Notes under the pieces: generated by a model | Seen by the model: only the letters and a program-made list of their open reading frames with translations | Databases searched by the model: none | Told to the model about the DNA's origin: nothing | Program-made: the position numbers and the translations under genes | DNA from: Methylorubrum populi | Lineage (GTDB): Bacteria > Pseudomonadota > Alphaproteobacteria > Rhizobiales > Beijerinckiaceae | Reading direction: 5' to 3' | DNA length: 64,000 nt | Assembly (NCBI RefSeq): GCF_002355515.1 | Contig: NZ_AP014809.1 | Span: 4,426,501 to 4,490,500 of the forward strand | In this document: positions 33,692 through 42,870 of the stretch, one piece after another | Layout of the letters: each line of letters starts with the position of its first letter | How positions within the stretch are numbered: position 1 is the stretch's first letter

Positions 33692-36600
33692 TCATACATA
33701 ATCCTCGAGCGGCTTGGCCTCGCCGCGCCGCAGCAGGCTGTAGAGGAACGGCACGAACAGCAGCGTCGAGGGCGTGCCGAGCGCGATGCCGCCCATCACG
33801 GCGCGGGCGAGCGCCGCGTTCTGCTCGCCGCCCTCGCCGGTGCCGAGCGCCATCGGCACGAGGCCCAGAAACATCGCGCTCGCGGTCATCAGCACCGGCC
33901 GCAGCCGCGTCTCGCCCGCGACGATCGCCGCCTCGTGCGCCGAGCAGCCGGTCGCCTCCCGGTGCTCCTTGGCAAACGTGACGAGCAGGATCGAGTTGGC
34001 CGAGGCGATGCCCACCGACATGATCGCCCCGAACAGCGAGGGGATCGAGAAGGTGGTGCCGGTGATGAACAGGCTCGCGACGATGCCGCAGAAGGCGACG
34101 GGCAGGGCCGCCAGCACCACGAAGGGATCGCCCCAGCTCTGATAGTTCACCGCCATCAGGAGGTAGACCGCGACGATCGCGATGCCGAGGCCAATGCCGA
34201 GGCGGAAGAAGGCGGCCCGCATGTTCTCGATCTGCCCGCGCACGGTGATCTTGTCCGGCGCCGGCAGGGCCTTCTGCTCCTCGTCGACGATCCGGTCGAT
34301 ATCGCGGGCGACCGCGCCGAGGTCGCGGTCCTGCACCGCGGCGTAGACGTTGAAGGTCGGCTGCGTGTTGACGTGGTTGATCACCGTCTGCGTCGGCTGG
34401 CGGGTGATCGTCGCGATGCTGGAGAGCAGCGTCAGCGCCCCCGGGCCGTTGCCGGCATTGGCGCGGGCGAAGAGCGGGGTGTTCTGCAGGGCGGTCAGCG
34501 AGTCGTTGCGGTATTCCGGCGTCTGGACCCAGAGCTGGTAGGGGATGCCGGTCTTCGGGTCGGTCCAGAAGTTCGGGTTCACCTGGAAGGAGCCCGACAG
34601 CGACACGTTGAGGCTCTGGGCCACCTGCTGCTGCGTCAGGCCGAGTTCGGAGGCGAGCCGCCGGTCGACATCGACGAAGAATTGCGGCGTGTCGACGATC
34701 TGGTGCAGGTGCACGTCGACGAGGCCGGGCGTCTCCTTCAGCCGCGCCTCGATCCGCCGGGCGACCTCCAGATCCTTGACGGTGTTGCGCCCCGAGACCT
34801 GCACGTCGATCTGCGCGATCACCCCGAAATTGAGGATCTGGGTGATGATGTCGGAGGGCTGGAAATAGACGATCATGTCGGGGAAGCGCTCGCGCAGGGT
34901 CTCGCGCAGGCGCCGCTGATACTCCGCCACCGGGCCGTGCTCGTCCTTCAGGTCGATCAGCATCTGCCCGTCGTTGTAGGAGACGAACGAGCCGTCGGAG
35001 AAGGCGAAGTTGTAGTTGTTCGACGGGATGCCGATGTTGTCGAGGATCTGGTCGATCTCACCCTCGGGGATCACCTCGCGCACCACCTTCTCGACCGCGG
35101 CGAAGGTCTGCTCGGCGGTCTCGATGCGCATGCCGGGGCGGGTGCGCAGGTGGAGCGTCATCTGGCTCGATTCGACCTGCGGGAAGTAGTCCTGCCCCGT
35201 GAAGACGAAGAGTCCGCCGGTGCCGGCAAACAGCAGGACGACGCTCGTGATCGTCGCGATCCGGTGGCGCAGGACCGCGTGGAGCAGCCCGACATAGCCG
35301 CGGTGGAACCGCTCGAACCGCGCCTCGAACCCGCGGCGGAAGGCGCCGGCGAGCCGGAAGACGGGGGAAAGCAGCCAGCCGAGCGCCCGCTCGATCCGAC
35401 CGCGGCGCGGGGCGTCCGCCTCGCCGCCATGGTGCTGGAGGTATTCGCGGGCCACCAGCACGTCGATCAGCACCGGCACCAGGGTGCGGGTGAGGAGGTA
35501 CGAGGTCAGCATCGCGAACACGACCGCGAGCGCCTGCGGCGTGAACAGGTATTTCGGGGTGTCGGTGAGCGCGAAGACCGAGACGAAGGCGGCGCAGATC
35601 GACAGCGTCGAGATCAGCGCCGGCTTGGCGATGCCGGCCGCGCCCTCGACCACGGCGTTGCGGAACGGCTTGCCCTCCTCGAACAGGCGGTAGGTGTTCT
35701 CGATCGCCACCGTCACGTCGTCGACGAGGATGCCGACCGCGAGCGCGAGACCGCCCAGCGTCATCACGTTGATGGTGTGGCCGAGCGCGGCGAGCAGCGC
35801 CAGCGAGGTCATCAGGCAGAGCGGGATCGAGACGAGCACGATCAGGGTCGAGCGCCACGAGCCGAGGAACAGCAGGATGGTGAGGCCGGTGAGGCAGGCG
35901 GCGATGACGGCCTCGTGCCACACGCCCTCGATCGCGTTCGAGACGAAGACCGACTGGTCGAAGAGCGGCTTGATCTCCATGCCCTCGGGGGCGGCCGCGC
36001 GGATGTCGGGCAACGCCGCCTTGACGTTGTTGACGACGTCCAGCGTCGAGGCGGTGCCGTTCTTGAGCACGCGCATCAGCACCGAGGCCTGCCCGTCGGC
36101 GCGCACCACGTTGACCTGCGGCGGGCCGCCGTCGCGGACATAAGCCACGTCGCGCACCAGCACCGGCTGGCCGTTGACCACCTTAATCGGGATCTCGTTC
36201 AAGGCCGCGATCGCGTCCGGCGTCGCGTTCATCTGCACCGGATATTGCTGCTCGCCGATCTTGGTCAGGCCCGAGGGGATGGTCAGGTTCTGCGAGGTCA
36301 CCGCATTGGTGACTTCGAGCGGCGTCATCCCGAGCGCCTGGAGCGCGTGCAGGTCGAGATCGACCATGACTTGGCGCGGCGCGCCGCCGAAGGGGGAGGG
36401 CAGGGTCGAGCCCGGCACCTGGGTCAGGCGCTGGCGGATGCGGTACTGGGCGTAGTCGTAGACCTTGTTGAGGCTGTCCTTGGCCGAGGTCAGCGCGAGC
36501 TGGATCACCGGCACCGAGGAGGCGGAGAAGCGCACGATCACCGGCGGCTGCACGCCGGGCGGCATCAGCGCGCGGATCGAGTTGGTGGAGGAGACGACCT

Positions 36601-36922
36601 GGGCGATGGCGAGATCGATGCTGACGCTCTGGTCGAAATAGATCTTCATCACCGACGTGCCCTGGAGGCTGGTCGATTCCATCCGGGCGATGTTGTTGAC
36701 GTTGTTGGAGATTCCGAACTCGGAATAGGTCGTGATCCGCTTCTCCATCTCCGGCGCGGAGAGACCCGTATAGGTCCAGACCACGACGACGACGGGGATG
36801 TCGACGGCGGGCAGCACGTCCTTCGGCGTCACGACGATCGCGCCCGCGCCGCCGAGCATCATCAGCACGGCGAGCACGTAGGTCGTGACGCGGAACTTGA
36901 GGGCGTACTGGACGAGTCCCAT
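33692..36922 (-). CDS. RND efflux pump, inner-membrane permease (HAE-type)
   Basis: 1076 residues from ATG 36922 (MGLVQYALKFRV), preceded by GGAGA; an in-frame upstream extension of 34 residues lacks similarity. It has the full RND layout of twelve membrane helices and two large periplasmic domains. In helix 4 the proton-relay pair is present (GILVDDVTVAIEN, Asp401-Asp402). In helix 10 the lysine that AcrB has (K940) is Ala975 here (VGIASANSILLVTF). It exports drugs, solvents or other amphiphiles with the adaptor at 32255-33538; the outer-membrane partner must be supplied elsewhere. Confidence 0.9.
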   Translation of the reverse strand: MGLVQYALKFRVTTYVLAVLMMLGGAGAIVVTPKDVLPAVDIPVVVVVWTYTGLSAPEMEKRITTYSEFGISNNVNNIARMESTSLQGTSVMKIYFDQSVSIDLAIAQVVSSTNSIRALMPPGVQPPVIVRFSASSVPVIQLALTSAKDSLNKVYDYAQYRIRQRLTQVPGSTLPSPFGGAPRQVMVDLDLHALQALGMTPLEVTNAVTSQNLTIPSGLTKIGEQQYPVQMNATPDAIAALNEIPIKVVNGQPVLVRDVAYVRDGGPPQVNVVRADGQASVLMRVLKNGTASTLDVVNNVKAALPDIRAAAPEGMEIKPLFDQSVFVSNAIEGVWHEAVIAACLTGLTILLFLGSWRSTLIVLVSIPLCLMTSLALLAALGHTINVMTLGGLALAVGILVDDVTVAIENTYRLFEEGKPFRNAVVEGAAGIAKPALISTLSICAAFVSVFALTDTPKYLFTPQALAVVFAMLTSYLLTRTLVPVLIDVLVAREYLQHHGGEADAPRRGRIERALGWLLSPVFRLAGAFRRGFEARFERFHRGYVGLLHAVLRHRIATITSVVLLFAGTGGLFVFTGQDYFPQVESSQMTLHLRTRPGMRIETAEQTFAAVEKVVREVIPEGEIDQILDNIGIPSNNYNFAFSDGSFVSYNDGQMLIDLKDEHGPVAEYQRRLRETLRERFPDMIVYFQPSDIITQILNFGVIAQIDVQVSGRNTVKDLEVARRIEARLKETPGLVDVHLHQIVDTPQFFVDVDRRLASELGLTQQQVAQSLNVSLSGSFQVNPNFWTDPKTGIPYQLWVQTPEYRNDSLTALQNTPLFARANAGNGPGALTLLSSIATITRQPTQTVINHVNTQPTFNVYAAVQDRDLGAVARDIDRIVDEEQKALPAPDKITVRGQIENMRAAFFRLGIGLGIAIVAVYLLMAVNYQSWGDPFVVLAALPVAFCGIVASLFITGTTFSIPSLFGAIMSVGIASANSILLVTFAKEHREATGCSAHEAAIVAGETRLRPVLMTASAMFLGLVPMALGTGEGGEQNAALARAVMGGIALGTPSTLLFVPFLYSLLRRGEAKPLEDYV

Positions 36923-37218
36923 GGGTCTCCGGTGGATGTCCGGTCGGCGTGCCTCACGAAGCGCCCGGTCGCCGACGGCCCCGTCCGGGCCGGACCCGTG
37001 CGGCGGGCGTTTCGTGAGAGACACGCGCCTGCCGGAGAAGCGACGGGGGTGACCTTACGGATACCGCACGGCCACTGTTTCTGTTCTATGTCCGATTACT
37101 GCCGGAAACACAGGCGTGCCGCGATGCCGCATCGGCGCCTGTCCCCGCTGTTCAGGCCCGCACCCTCCGCCCGACGGAGATACGGTTAGACTGAAAATAA
37201 CCTTTGCAATGATACGGT

Positions 37219-38601
37219 TCAGGCCGTCCGCGATGGCATCGGCGCCGGATTGCCGTCCGCGCGCGCCGTCCCTTGCTTCGCCGCTTGCTGCTGGATCGCC
37301 TCTTGTTCGATCGCCTCTTGCCGCCGCGCCTGCGCCCGGCCGAGCCAGAGCGCGTTGAGGAGCCACGCCGCCGAGAGCGGCACCGCCACCACGGCCGCGG
37401 CGTGGCCGCCGAAGCCGAGGGCGGAGAGCCCCGTATAGGACCACGCGCCGACCTGATCGCCGAGGCGGTAGACCACCGTGTCGATGAAGCTTTTGGCCTT
37501 GTAGCGGTCCTCCCGCGGCACCACCGTGAACAGCACCTCGCGCACCGGCCGGGCGACGGCGAAATTGCCCGCGCGGCGCAGCACGTAGATCACCACCACC
37601 GAGGCGACGCTCGGCGACAGCGCCAGCGCGGCGAATCCGACGATGCTCGCCGCCGGCAACAGCGCCAGGGTCACGCCGACGCCGAGCCAGCGGGTGATGC
37701 GCCCGGTGAGGAAGAGCTGCACGCCAAGCGTCAGCACGTTCACGGCGAGATCGACGCTGGCGAAGAAGGCGGTCTGCGCGCCGCGGTCGGGGAAGCTGCG
37801 CTTGGCGATCCCCGCCTGCTCGAAATACAGGAAGGTCGCGGTGACCGAGAACAGCGCAAGAAACAGCGCGATATTGAGGAGATAGGGCGAGGCGAGAGTG
37901 CGCCGGATGCCGGCGAGCACGTCGCCGCCGATGGTCTCGCCCGCGCGGGACGCCTCGGGCACTTCGTGCAGCCGCCCGATCAGTCGGGCGAGCCCCCGCA
38001 TGGCGAAGACCGCCGCCTCCAGCAGGACGGCGGCCGCCAGCAGCAGCGCCCAGGTCGGCACGTCGCGCGCCAGCGTCGCCGTCACCGCCGAGCCGCAGAT
38101 CGCGCCGAGCGTCGCGCCGGCGGCGATGAAGCCGAACAGGCGCTTGCCCTGCTCGGTCGAGAACACGTCCACCACCGTGGCCCAGAAGATCGAGACCACG
38201 AACAGGTTGAAGATCGAGAGCCAGACGAAGAAGGCCCGGCCGACCCAGAGAGCGGTTTCACCCTCCGCGACGGCGATGAGGCCGGCGAAGACCAGGATGT
38301 TGAGGATGAAGAAGCGGTAGGTGAGGGGCACGAAGCGCGCCCGCGGCAGGCGCTTGACCAGCCAGGCGAAGGGCAGGTTGAGCGCCAGCATGCCGATGAG
38401 GGTGGCCAGGAACAGCCAGGGCAGGTTCTCGAGCCCGCCCGCCACGCCCATCTGGTCGCGGATCGGGCGCAGCACGTAGTAGCTCGCCAGCAACGCGAAG
38501 ATGTAGGCCCAGGACCATGCGAGCGCCGGGCCCTCGCCCGGCCTCACGTCGATGAGGCCGGCGAGGCGGTCCGGGAGGGAAGAGCCTTGAGCGTCGCTCA
38601 A
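37219..38601 (-). CDS. MFS-fold membrane protein related to ATP/ADP (NTP/NDP) antiporters
   Basis: 460 residues with about 11-12 membrane segments. The N-terminal region (RPGEGPALAWSWAYIFALLASYYVLRPIRDQMG) matches bacterial members of the nucleotide-exchanger (Tlc/AAA) family, as do the motifs VSIFWATVVDVFSTEQGKRLFGFIAAGATLGAI and a late segment VREVLFTVVPREDRYKAKSFIDTVVYRLGDQVG. The start is a TTG at 38601 overlapping the upstream stop (TTGA); no in-frame ATG fits better. Characterised relatives in intracellular bacteria exchange ATP/ADP or import NAD; free-living homologues are uncharacterised. Co-translation with two Tat-signal oxidoreductases is the striking context. The last 40 residues are a Gln/Ala-rich tail. 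Confidence 0.78.
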   Translation of the reverse strand: MSDAQGSSLPDRLAGLIDVRPGEGPALAWSWAYIFALLASYYVLRPIRDQMGVAGGLENLPWLFLATLIGMLALNLPFAWLVKRLPRARFVPLTYRFFILNILVFAGLIAVAEGETALWVGRAFFVWLSIFNLFVVSIFWATVVDVFSTEQGKRLFGFIAAGATLGAICGSAVTATLARDVPTWALLLAAAVLLEAAVFAMRGLARLIGRLHEVPEASRAGETIGGDVLAGIRRTLASPYLLNIALFLALFSVTATFLYFEQAGIAKRSFPDRGAQTAFFASVDLAVNVLTLGVQLFLTGRITRWLGVGVTLALLPAASIVGFAALALSPSVASVVVIYVLRRAGNFAVARPVREVLFTVVPREDRYKAKSFIDTVVYRLGDQVGAWSYTGLSALGFGGHAAAVVAVPLSAAWLLNALWLGRAQARRQEAIEQEAIQQQAAKQGTARADGNPAPMPSRTA

Positions 38602-39335
38602 GGCTTCACCCCGAGCTTCTCCTTCAGTTCCGGCGCCGAGAGGTCGTGGCCGAAGCCGGGCGAGCCCATGGCGAAGGTGTCGGCGGCCTTCAGCTCGCCG
38701 ACCACCACGGGATCGAAGCCGGCATCCGAGACCAGGGTGCGGGCGGTCTCCAGCGCCTTCGGGTCGTTGCCGGCGATCGGCACCGCCATGCGCGGCTCGG
38801 GCCGGCCGGCATTCTTCTGAAAGATCTTATAGTTCGCCGCGTTGAAGGCGCGCACCACCCGCGCTCCGGCGAGATACTTGGCGGAGGTCGCGCCGATGCC
38901 GTCGCGCTCGACCTCGTCGTAGACCGCGCCGTCGCGGGCCTTCACCGCGTTGCCGGCATCGATCACCACCTTGTTCTTCAAGCCGGCGGCGTTCTCACGC
39001 CCCAGCTCCGGATAGGCCTTGTAGGGCACCGCGATCAGCACGGCATTGCCGAAGGCGATGGCTTCGGCCGGCGTGCCCGCCCGCGCCTTGGGCCCGAGCT
39101 CCTCGATCAGCGCCTTCAACTGCTCCGGATGGCGGGAGGCGAAGAACACCTCGTAGCCCGCCTTGATCCAGAGCCGGCCCAGCGTCCCGCCGATATTACC
39201 GGCCCCGACGATCCCGATTTTTTTGGTCGTTTCGGACTGCGCGAAAGCGGGCAGCGCGGGGAGCAGGAACGAGCCGGCGAGGAGCGCCAGAGCCGCGCGC
39301 CGACTCAGAGAAATCCCAAAAAAATCAGACCGCAT
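38598..39335 (-). CDS. F420H2:NADP-type Rossmann oxidoreductase with Tat-like signal peptide
   Basis: 245 residues, ATG preceded by GGAGGCC. Residues 1-32 contain SRRAALALLAGSFLLPALPAFA-QS, a twin-arginine-type signal with an AFA cleavage site. The Rossmann domain follows at once (IGIVGAGNIGGTLGRLWIKAG), and the SRHPEQL after the second strand suggests preference for NADP-type cofactor. Later segments (VLIAVPYKAYPELG, VIDAGNAVKARDG, VVRAFNAANY, MAVPIAGND) fit the NADPH-dependent F420 reductase/NAD-binding_F420 family. An exported nucleotide-dependent enzyme is unusual. Its 5' end overlaps the upstream aldo/keto reductase by 11 bp and its stop overlaps the antiporter-like gene. Confidence 0.83.
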   Translation of the reverse strand: MRSDFFGISLSRRAALALLAGSFLLPALPAFAQSETTKKIGIVGAGNIGGTLGRLWIKAGYEVFFASRHPEQLKALIEELGPKARAGTPAEAIAFGNAVLIAVPYKAYPELGRENAAGLKNKVVIDAGNAVKARDGAVYDEVERDGIGATSAKYLAGARVVRAFNAANYKIFQKNAGRPEPRMAVPIAGNDPKALETARTLVSDAGFDPVVVGELKAADTFAMGSPGFGHDLSAPELKEKLGVKP

Positions 39336-40257
39336 CGATGAAGGCCTCCATCTTGCGCCGCTCGGCGGCGTCCGGCAGCCGCCCGGTCGCGGCGGCGAGG
39401 TTGTCCTCGACGTAGCTCGCCTTGGCCATGCCCGGGATCGGGCCGGTCACGGCCTCGTTGGCGAGCACGTATTTCAGGAAGAACTGCGCCCAGCTCTTGC
39501 AGCCGAACTCAGTCGCGAAATCGGGCAGGGGCTTGTCCTTCACCGCCTTGAACAGGCGGTCGCGGCCGAAGGGCACGTTGACCATCACCGCCACGCCGCG
39601 CTCGGCGGCGAGCGGCAGGACGCGCTCGGCCGCGAGCCGGCTGTCGAGGGCGTAGTTCACCTGCACGAAATCGAGCCGTTCGCGCTTCATCACCGCCTCG
39701 AGCTCGGGGAACTGCTCGTCGCGCCAGACCGTGACGCCGACATAGCGGATGCGGCCCTTCTCCTTGAGTGCGCGCAGGACGGCGAGGTTCACCTCCGTGT
39801 CGATCAGGTTGTGCACGGCGATGAGGTCGATCGTGTCCGTGCGCAGGCGCTGGAACGAGCGCTCGGTCTCGGCCTCCGACGCCTCCCGGCCGCGGGCGGC
39901 GACCTTGGTGGCGAGAAAGATCTTTTCGCGCAGGCCCTGGAGGATCAGGCCGAGGACGTCCTCGGCGGTGCCGTAGCTCGGGGCGGTGTCGATCACCTGC
40001 CCGCCGAGCGCCACGAAGCGCTCCACCGCCTCGCGCAAGGGGGCGGTGGCCTCGGGCGTCACCGCGACCTCGTAGCGGCGCGAGGTGCCGATGCCCATGG
40101 CCGGCAGCCGCTCCCCGGAGGAGGGGATCGGCCGGGTGATCAGGGCCTCCGCGGCGCGGGCCCCGAGCGGCACGAGGCCGGCTCCGGCGAGGGCGGCGGC
40201 GCCCTGCAGCAGGGTTCGACGGGAGAGCGGTGGAACGGGCGGCAGGACAGGCGGCAT
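39325..40257 (-). CDS. Aldo/keto reductase with Tat signal peptide
   Basis: 310 residues, ATG preceded by AAGGAGG. Residues 1-36 are a twin-arginine signal (LSRRTLLQGAAALAGAGLVPLGARA-A). The mature enzyme keeps the aldo/keto reductase catalytic set: VIDTAPSYGTAEDVLG (Asp, Tyr), IFLATKVA (Lys) and IDLIAVHNL (His), and PFGRDRLF near the cofactor-phosphate region. It therefore looks active, yet predicted to leave the cytoplasm. It is the first gene of a three-gene coupled operon with the F420-type Rossmann protein and the nucleotide-antiporter-like membrane protein. Confidence 0.85.
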   Translation of the reverse strand: MPPVLPPVPPLSRRTLLQGAAALAGAGLVPLGARAAEALITRPIPSSGERLPAMGIGTSRRYEVAVTPEATAPLREAVERFVALGGQVIDTAPSYGTAEDVLGLILQGLREKIFLATKVAARGREASEAETERSFQRLRTDTIDLIAVHNLIDTEVNLAVLRALKEKGRIRYVGVTVWRDEQFPELEAVMKRERLDFVQVNYALDSRLAAERVLPLAAERGVAVMVNVPFGRDRLFKAVKDKPLPDFATEFGCKSWAQFFLKYVLANEAVTGPIPGMAKASYVEDNLAAATGRLPDAAERRKMEAFIDAV

Positions 40258-40329
40258 GGGCGCGGGCCTCCTTCGCGGACGGACGTGGCCCGAGCGAGAT
40301 AGGGCAACCTCACCGCACGGGCGACGCGC

Positions 40330-40884
40330 TCACCCCTCGAAGCGACCGAACGTCACCGTCGTCTCGCCGTAGCTGCGCCGCTCCAGCTCCGAAAAACCGG
40401 GCGGCAGGACCGGGCCAGCCTCGGCGGCCTCCTCGACGAGGACGAGGGCGCCGGGGGCGAGCCAGCCGCCGGACGCCGCAGCCGTGAGCGCCGCGGGAGC
40501 GAGGTTCTTCCGGTAGGGCGGGTCGCAGAAGACCAGGGACGCTGCCTGATCCAGGGCCGGCCCGAGCCGGGTCGCGTCGCGCGGGATCAGCCGGGCGCGG
40601 GCCGCGCAGCCGAGCGCGGCGATCCCCTCGCGGATCAGCGTGCCGGCCTGGCGCCCGTCGTCCACGAAGAGCGCCCGGGCCGCCCCCCGGGAGAGCGCCT
40701 CGAAGCCCAGCGCACCGGTGCCCGCGAACAGATCGAGCACCACCGCATCCTCGGCCGCGTCGTCGTAGGCGTGGGCGAGCACGTTGAACAGGGCCTCGCG
40801 CAGGCGGTCGGAGGTCGGGCGGATGCCCTCCGCCTTCGGCCCGGCGAGCCGGCGCCCGCGCCATTCGCCGCCGACGATCCGCAC
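40330..40884 (-). CDS. rsmD: 16S rRNA (guanine(966)-N(2))-methyltransferase RsmD
   Basis: 184 residues from GTG 40884. RsmD features are clear: MRIVGGEWRGRRL at the N-terminus, RPTSDRLREALFNVL, SAM motif I VLDLFAGTGALGFEALSRGA, and the catalytic DPPY in VFCDPPYRKN. It methylates G966 of 16S rRNA during 30S assembly. It lies 10 bp downstream of the pseudouridine synthase gene, a common alphaproteobacterial pair. Confidence 0.95.
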   Translation of the reverse strand: MRIVGGEWRGRRLAGPKAEGIRPTSDRLREALFNVLAHAYDDAAEDAVVLDLFAGTGALGFEALSRGAARALFVDDGRQAGTLIREGIAALGCAARARLIPRDATRLGPALDQAASLVFCDPPYRKNLAPAALTAAASGGWLAPGALVLVEEAAEAGPVLPPGFSELERRSYGETTVTFGRFEG

Positions 40885-40894
40885 GCGTCAGGTC

Positions 40895-42775
40895 TCAGGC
40901 GCCGCCACGGGGCGGACGACCGCCCCCGCGCGGCCCCGGCTTGCCGCCGGGACGGCCTCCGGATGCGCCGCCGGGCTTGCCGCCGGGACGTCCCCCCGGG
41001 CGCCCGCCGGGCCGGCCACCGCCGCCACCGGGCTTGAAGTCGCCCCGCGCCCCGCCTTTCGGGCCGCCCTTGAAATCGCCTCTGGCGCCGTCGCGGGCGC
41101 CGCCCTTGAAGCCGGGCTTGCCGCTCGAACCGGCACCAGGGCCTTTGCGGAAACCGCCGCGCTCGGGCGCCTCGGCACCGCGCGGGGCGCGGGCGGGGCG
41201 CTCGCCCTCGGCCGAGCGGGGACGGTCGCGCGGGGGGCCGCGACGCTCCGGAGCCCCGGCCTCGGCGGAACGCTCCCGGCGGGGCGCCCCCTCGCCGCGG
41301 TCGCGCTGCGGACGGCCTTCGCTGCGCTCGCGCGGCGGACGCCCCTCGCCCTCGAAGCGGCGCTCCCGCGGCGGCCCGCGCCGCTCGGGGGCGGCGCCCT
41401 CTCCGGCCTCGCGGCGGCGGGGACGGGCCTCGCCCGCGGGCGCGTCCCGGCGCGGCCGGTCGTCGCGTGGACGTTCCTGACGCTCGGGCCGATCCTGGCG
41501 CTGGGGCCGCTCCTCCTCCTTGCGGAAGCGGACCCGGCGGTGCGGCTCGGGAGCGGGCGTCTCCGGCGTGGGCTGGAGCCGCTCGACCAGAACCCGGCGC
41601 TCGCCGGCCGCCTGGATCGCGCCGACCCGCTCGCGGCCGCGCTCGGCCGCCGCCGCGCGGGCGGTCTTCGGGTCGGTGCCGCGGCGCGGCACCTTGCTCG
41701 CCCGGGGGCGGGTCTCGTCGTCGGCCCGCCACACGGTCGGCGAGGGCGCCCGCTGGGCCGGGCGCGCACCGGCACGCGGGGCGGCCGGACGGGCGGGATC
41801 GCGCGGCGGACGGCCCGCCGAACCGCCGCGCCCCCCCGAGCGCTCCTCGTCGCGGGTGCCCTGACGGCCGCCGCGCCCCGCGGGCGCCTCCGTCCGTGCG
41901 CCCTGCGCGGCGCGGGCCGCCTTCTTCGGGCTGCCGAAGGGGGCGATGGCCTCGCGCACCGGGCTCTCGAAATCGACGCCGGCCTGCTCGGCGAGGCTCT
42001 TTCCGAGCTGCTCCTTCAGCACCTTGGTGCGGATCTCCTCGACCAGCCCGACTTCGAGGTCGCCGAGCTGGAACGGTCCGAACGAGAGCCGGATCAGCCG
42101 GTTCACGGAGAGGCCGAGATGTTCGAGGATGCGCTTGACCTCGCGGTTCTTGCCCTCGCGCAGGCCGAGGGTGAGCCAGAGGTTGTCGCCCTGCACCCGG
42201 TCGAGGGTCGCCTCGACGGGGCCGTATTCCATGCCGTCGACGGTGACGCCCTTCTTGAGCTTGTCCAGGTCGGCCTGGGTGATGTCGCCGAAGGCGCGCA
42301 CCCGGTAGCGACGCAGCCAGCCGGTATCGGGGTGGGCGATCACCTTGGCGAGGCCGCCGTCGTTGGTGAGGAGCAGGAGCCCCTCGGTGTTGATGTCGAG
42401 CCGGCCGATGGCGACGACCCGCGGCAGGTCGTCGGGCAGCCCGTCGAACACGGTCTGGCGCCCTTCCGGGTCGCGGGCGGTGGTGACGACGCCGCGGGGC
42501 TTGTGCAGCAGCCAGAGCCGGGTGCGCTCGCGGGCGGGGAGGGGCTCGCCGTCGATCGCGATGCGGTCGGATTCGGTGACGTTGATCGCCGGTGAGGTCA
42601 GGATCTTGCCGTTGAGGCTGACGCGGCCGGCCTCGATCATCGCCTCCGCGTCGCGGCGGGAGGCGATGCCGGCGCGGGCGATGGCCTTGGCGATGCGCTC
42701 GCCCTCGGGTGCGGCGGACTGGTCCGCGGACTGGTCCGCAGGCGCGGCCGTGGAGGGGTCTGGAATGTCGGTCAT
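40895..42775 (-). CDS. rluB: RluB/RsuA-family rRNA pseudouridine synthase with very long basic tail
   Basis: 626 residues, more than twice the usual 240-300. Residues about 25-70 form an S4 RNA-binding domain (RIAKAIARAGIASRRDAEAMI), and about 85-265 the synthase domain with the catalytic Asp in AIGRLDINTEGLLLLTNDG and later GKNREVKRILEHLGL. From about residue 295 to the end the protein is Arg/Gly/Pro/Glu-rich and disordered, with many RRG/PPRE and GGRPGG-type motifs. Family members modify U2605 or nearby in 23S rRNA. The tail probably binds RNA. Assignment to RluB rather than another RsuA-type enzyme is likely but not certain. Confidence 0.88.
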   Translation of the reverse strand: MTDIPDPSTAAPADQSADQSAAPEGERIAKAIARAGIASRRDAEAMIEAGRVSLNGKILTSPAINVTESDRIAIDGEPLPARERTRLWLLHKPRGVVTTARDPEGRQTVFDGLPDDLPRVVAIGRLDINTEGLLLLTNDGGLAKVIAHPDTGWLRRYRVRAFGDITQADLDKLKKGVTVDGMEYGPVEATLDRVQGDNLWLTLGLREGKNREVKRILEHLGLSVNRLIRLSFGPFQLGDLEVGLVEEIRTKVLKEQLGKSLAEQAGVDFESPVREAIAPFGSPKKAARAAQGARTEAPAGRGGRQGTRDEERSGGRGGSAGRPPRDPARPAAPRAGARPAQRAPSPTVWRADDETRPRASKVPRRGTDPKTARAAAAERGRERVGAIQAAGERRVLVERLQPTPETPAPEPHRRVRFRKEEERPQRQDRPERQERPRDDRPRRDAPAGEARPRRREAGEGAAPERRGPPRERRFEGEGRPPRERSEGRPQRDRGEGAPRRERSAEAGAPERRGPPRDRPRSAEGERPARAPRGAEAPERGGFRKGPGAGSSGKPGFKGGARDGARGDFKGGPKGGARGDFKPGGGGGRPGGRPGGRPGGKPGGASGGRPGGKPGPRGGGRPPRGGA

Positions 42776-42870
42776 CCGCGCCCCTTACCAGAGCGGCGGT
42801 TCGCGCAAAAGGAAAAGGCGGCCCCGCGCGGGGCCGCCCTTCTCGACGCGCTTCCGAAGAAGCAGGGTCG

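Noticed and set aside
33935..37189. Open frame of 1084 codons antisense to the RND pump
   Set aside because: Its sequence is a His/Asp/Arg/Glu-rich shadow of the pump gene without domain similarity.
37219..38601. Calling the antiporter-like protein an ATP/ADP translocase outright
   Set aside because: Substrate residues of characterised Tlc proteins cannot be verified by eye; only family resemblance is claimed.
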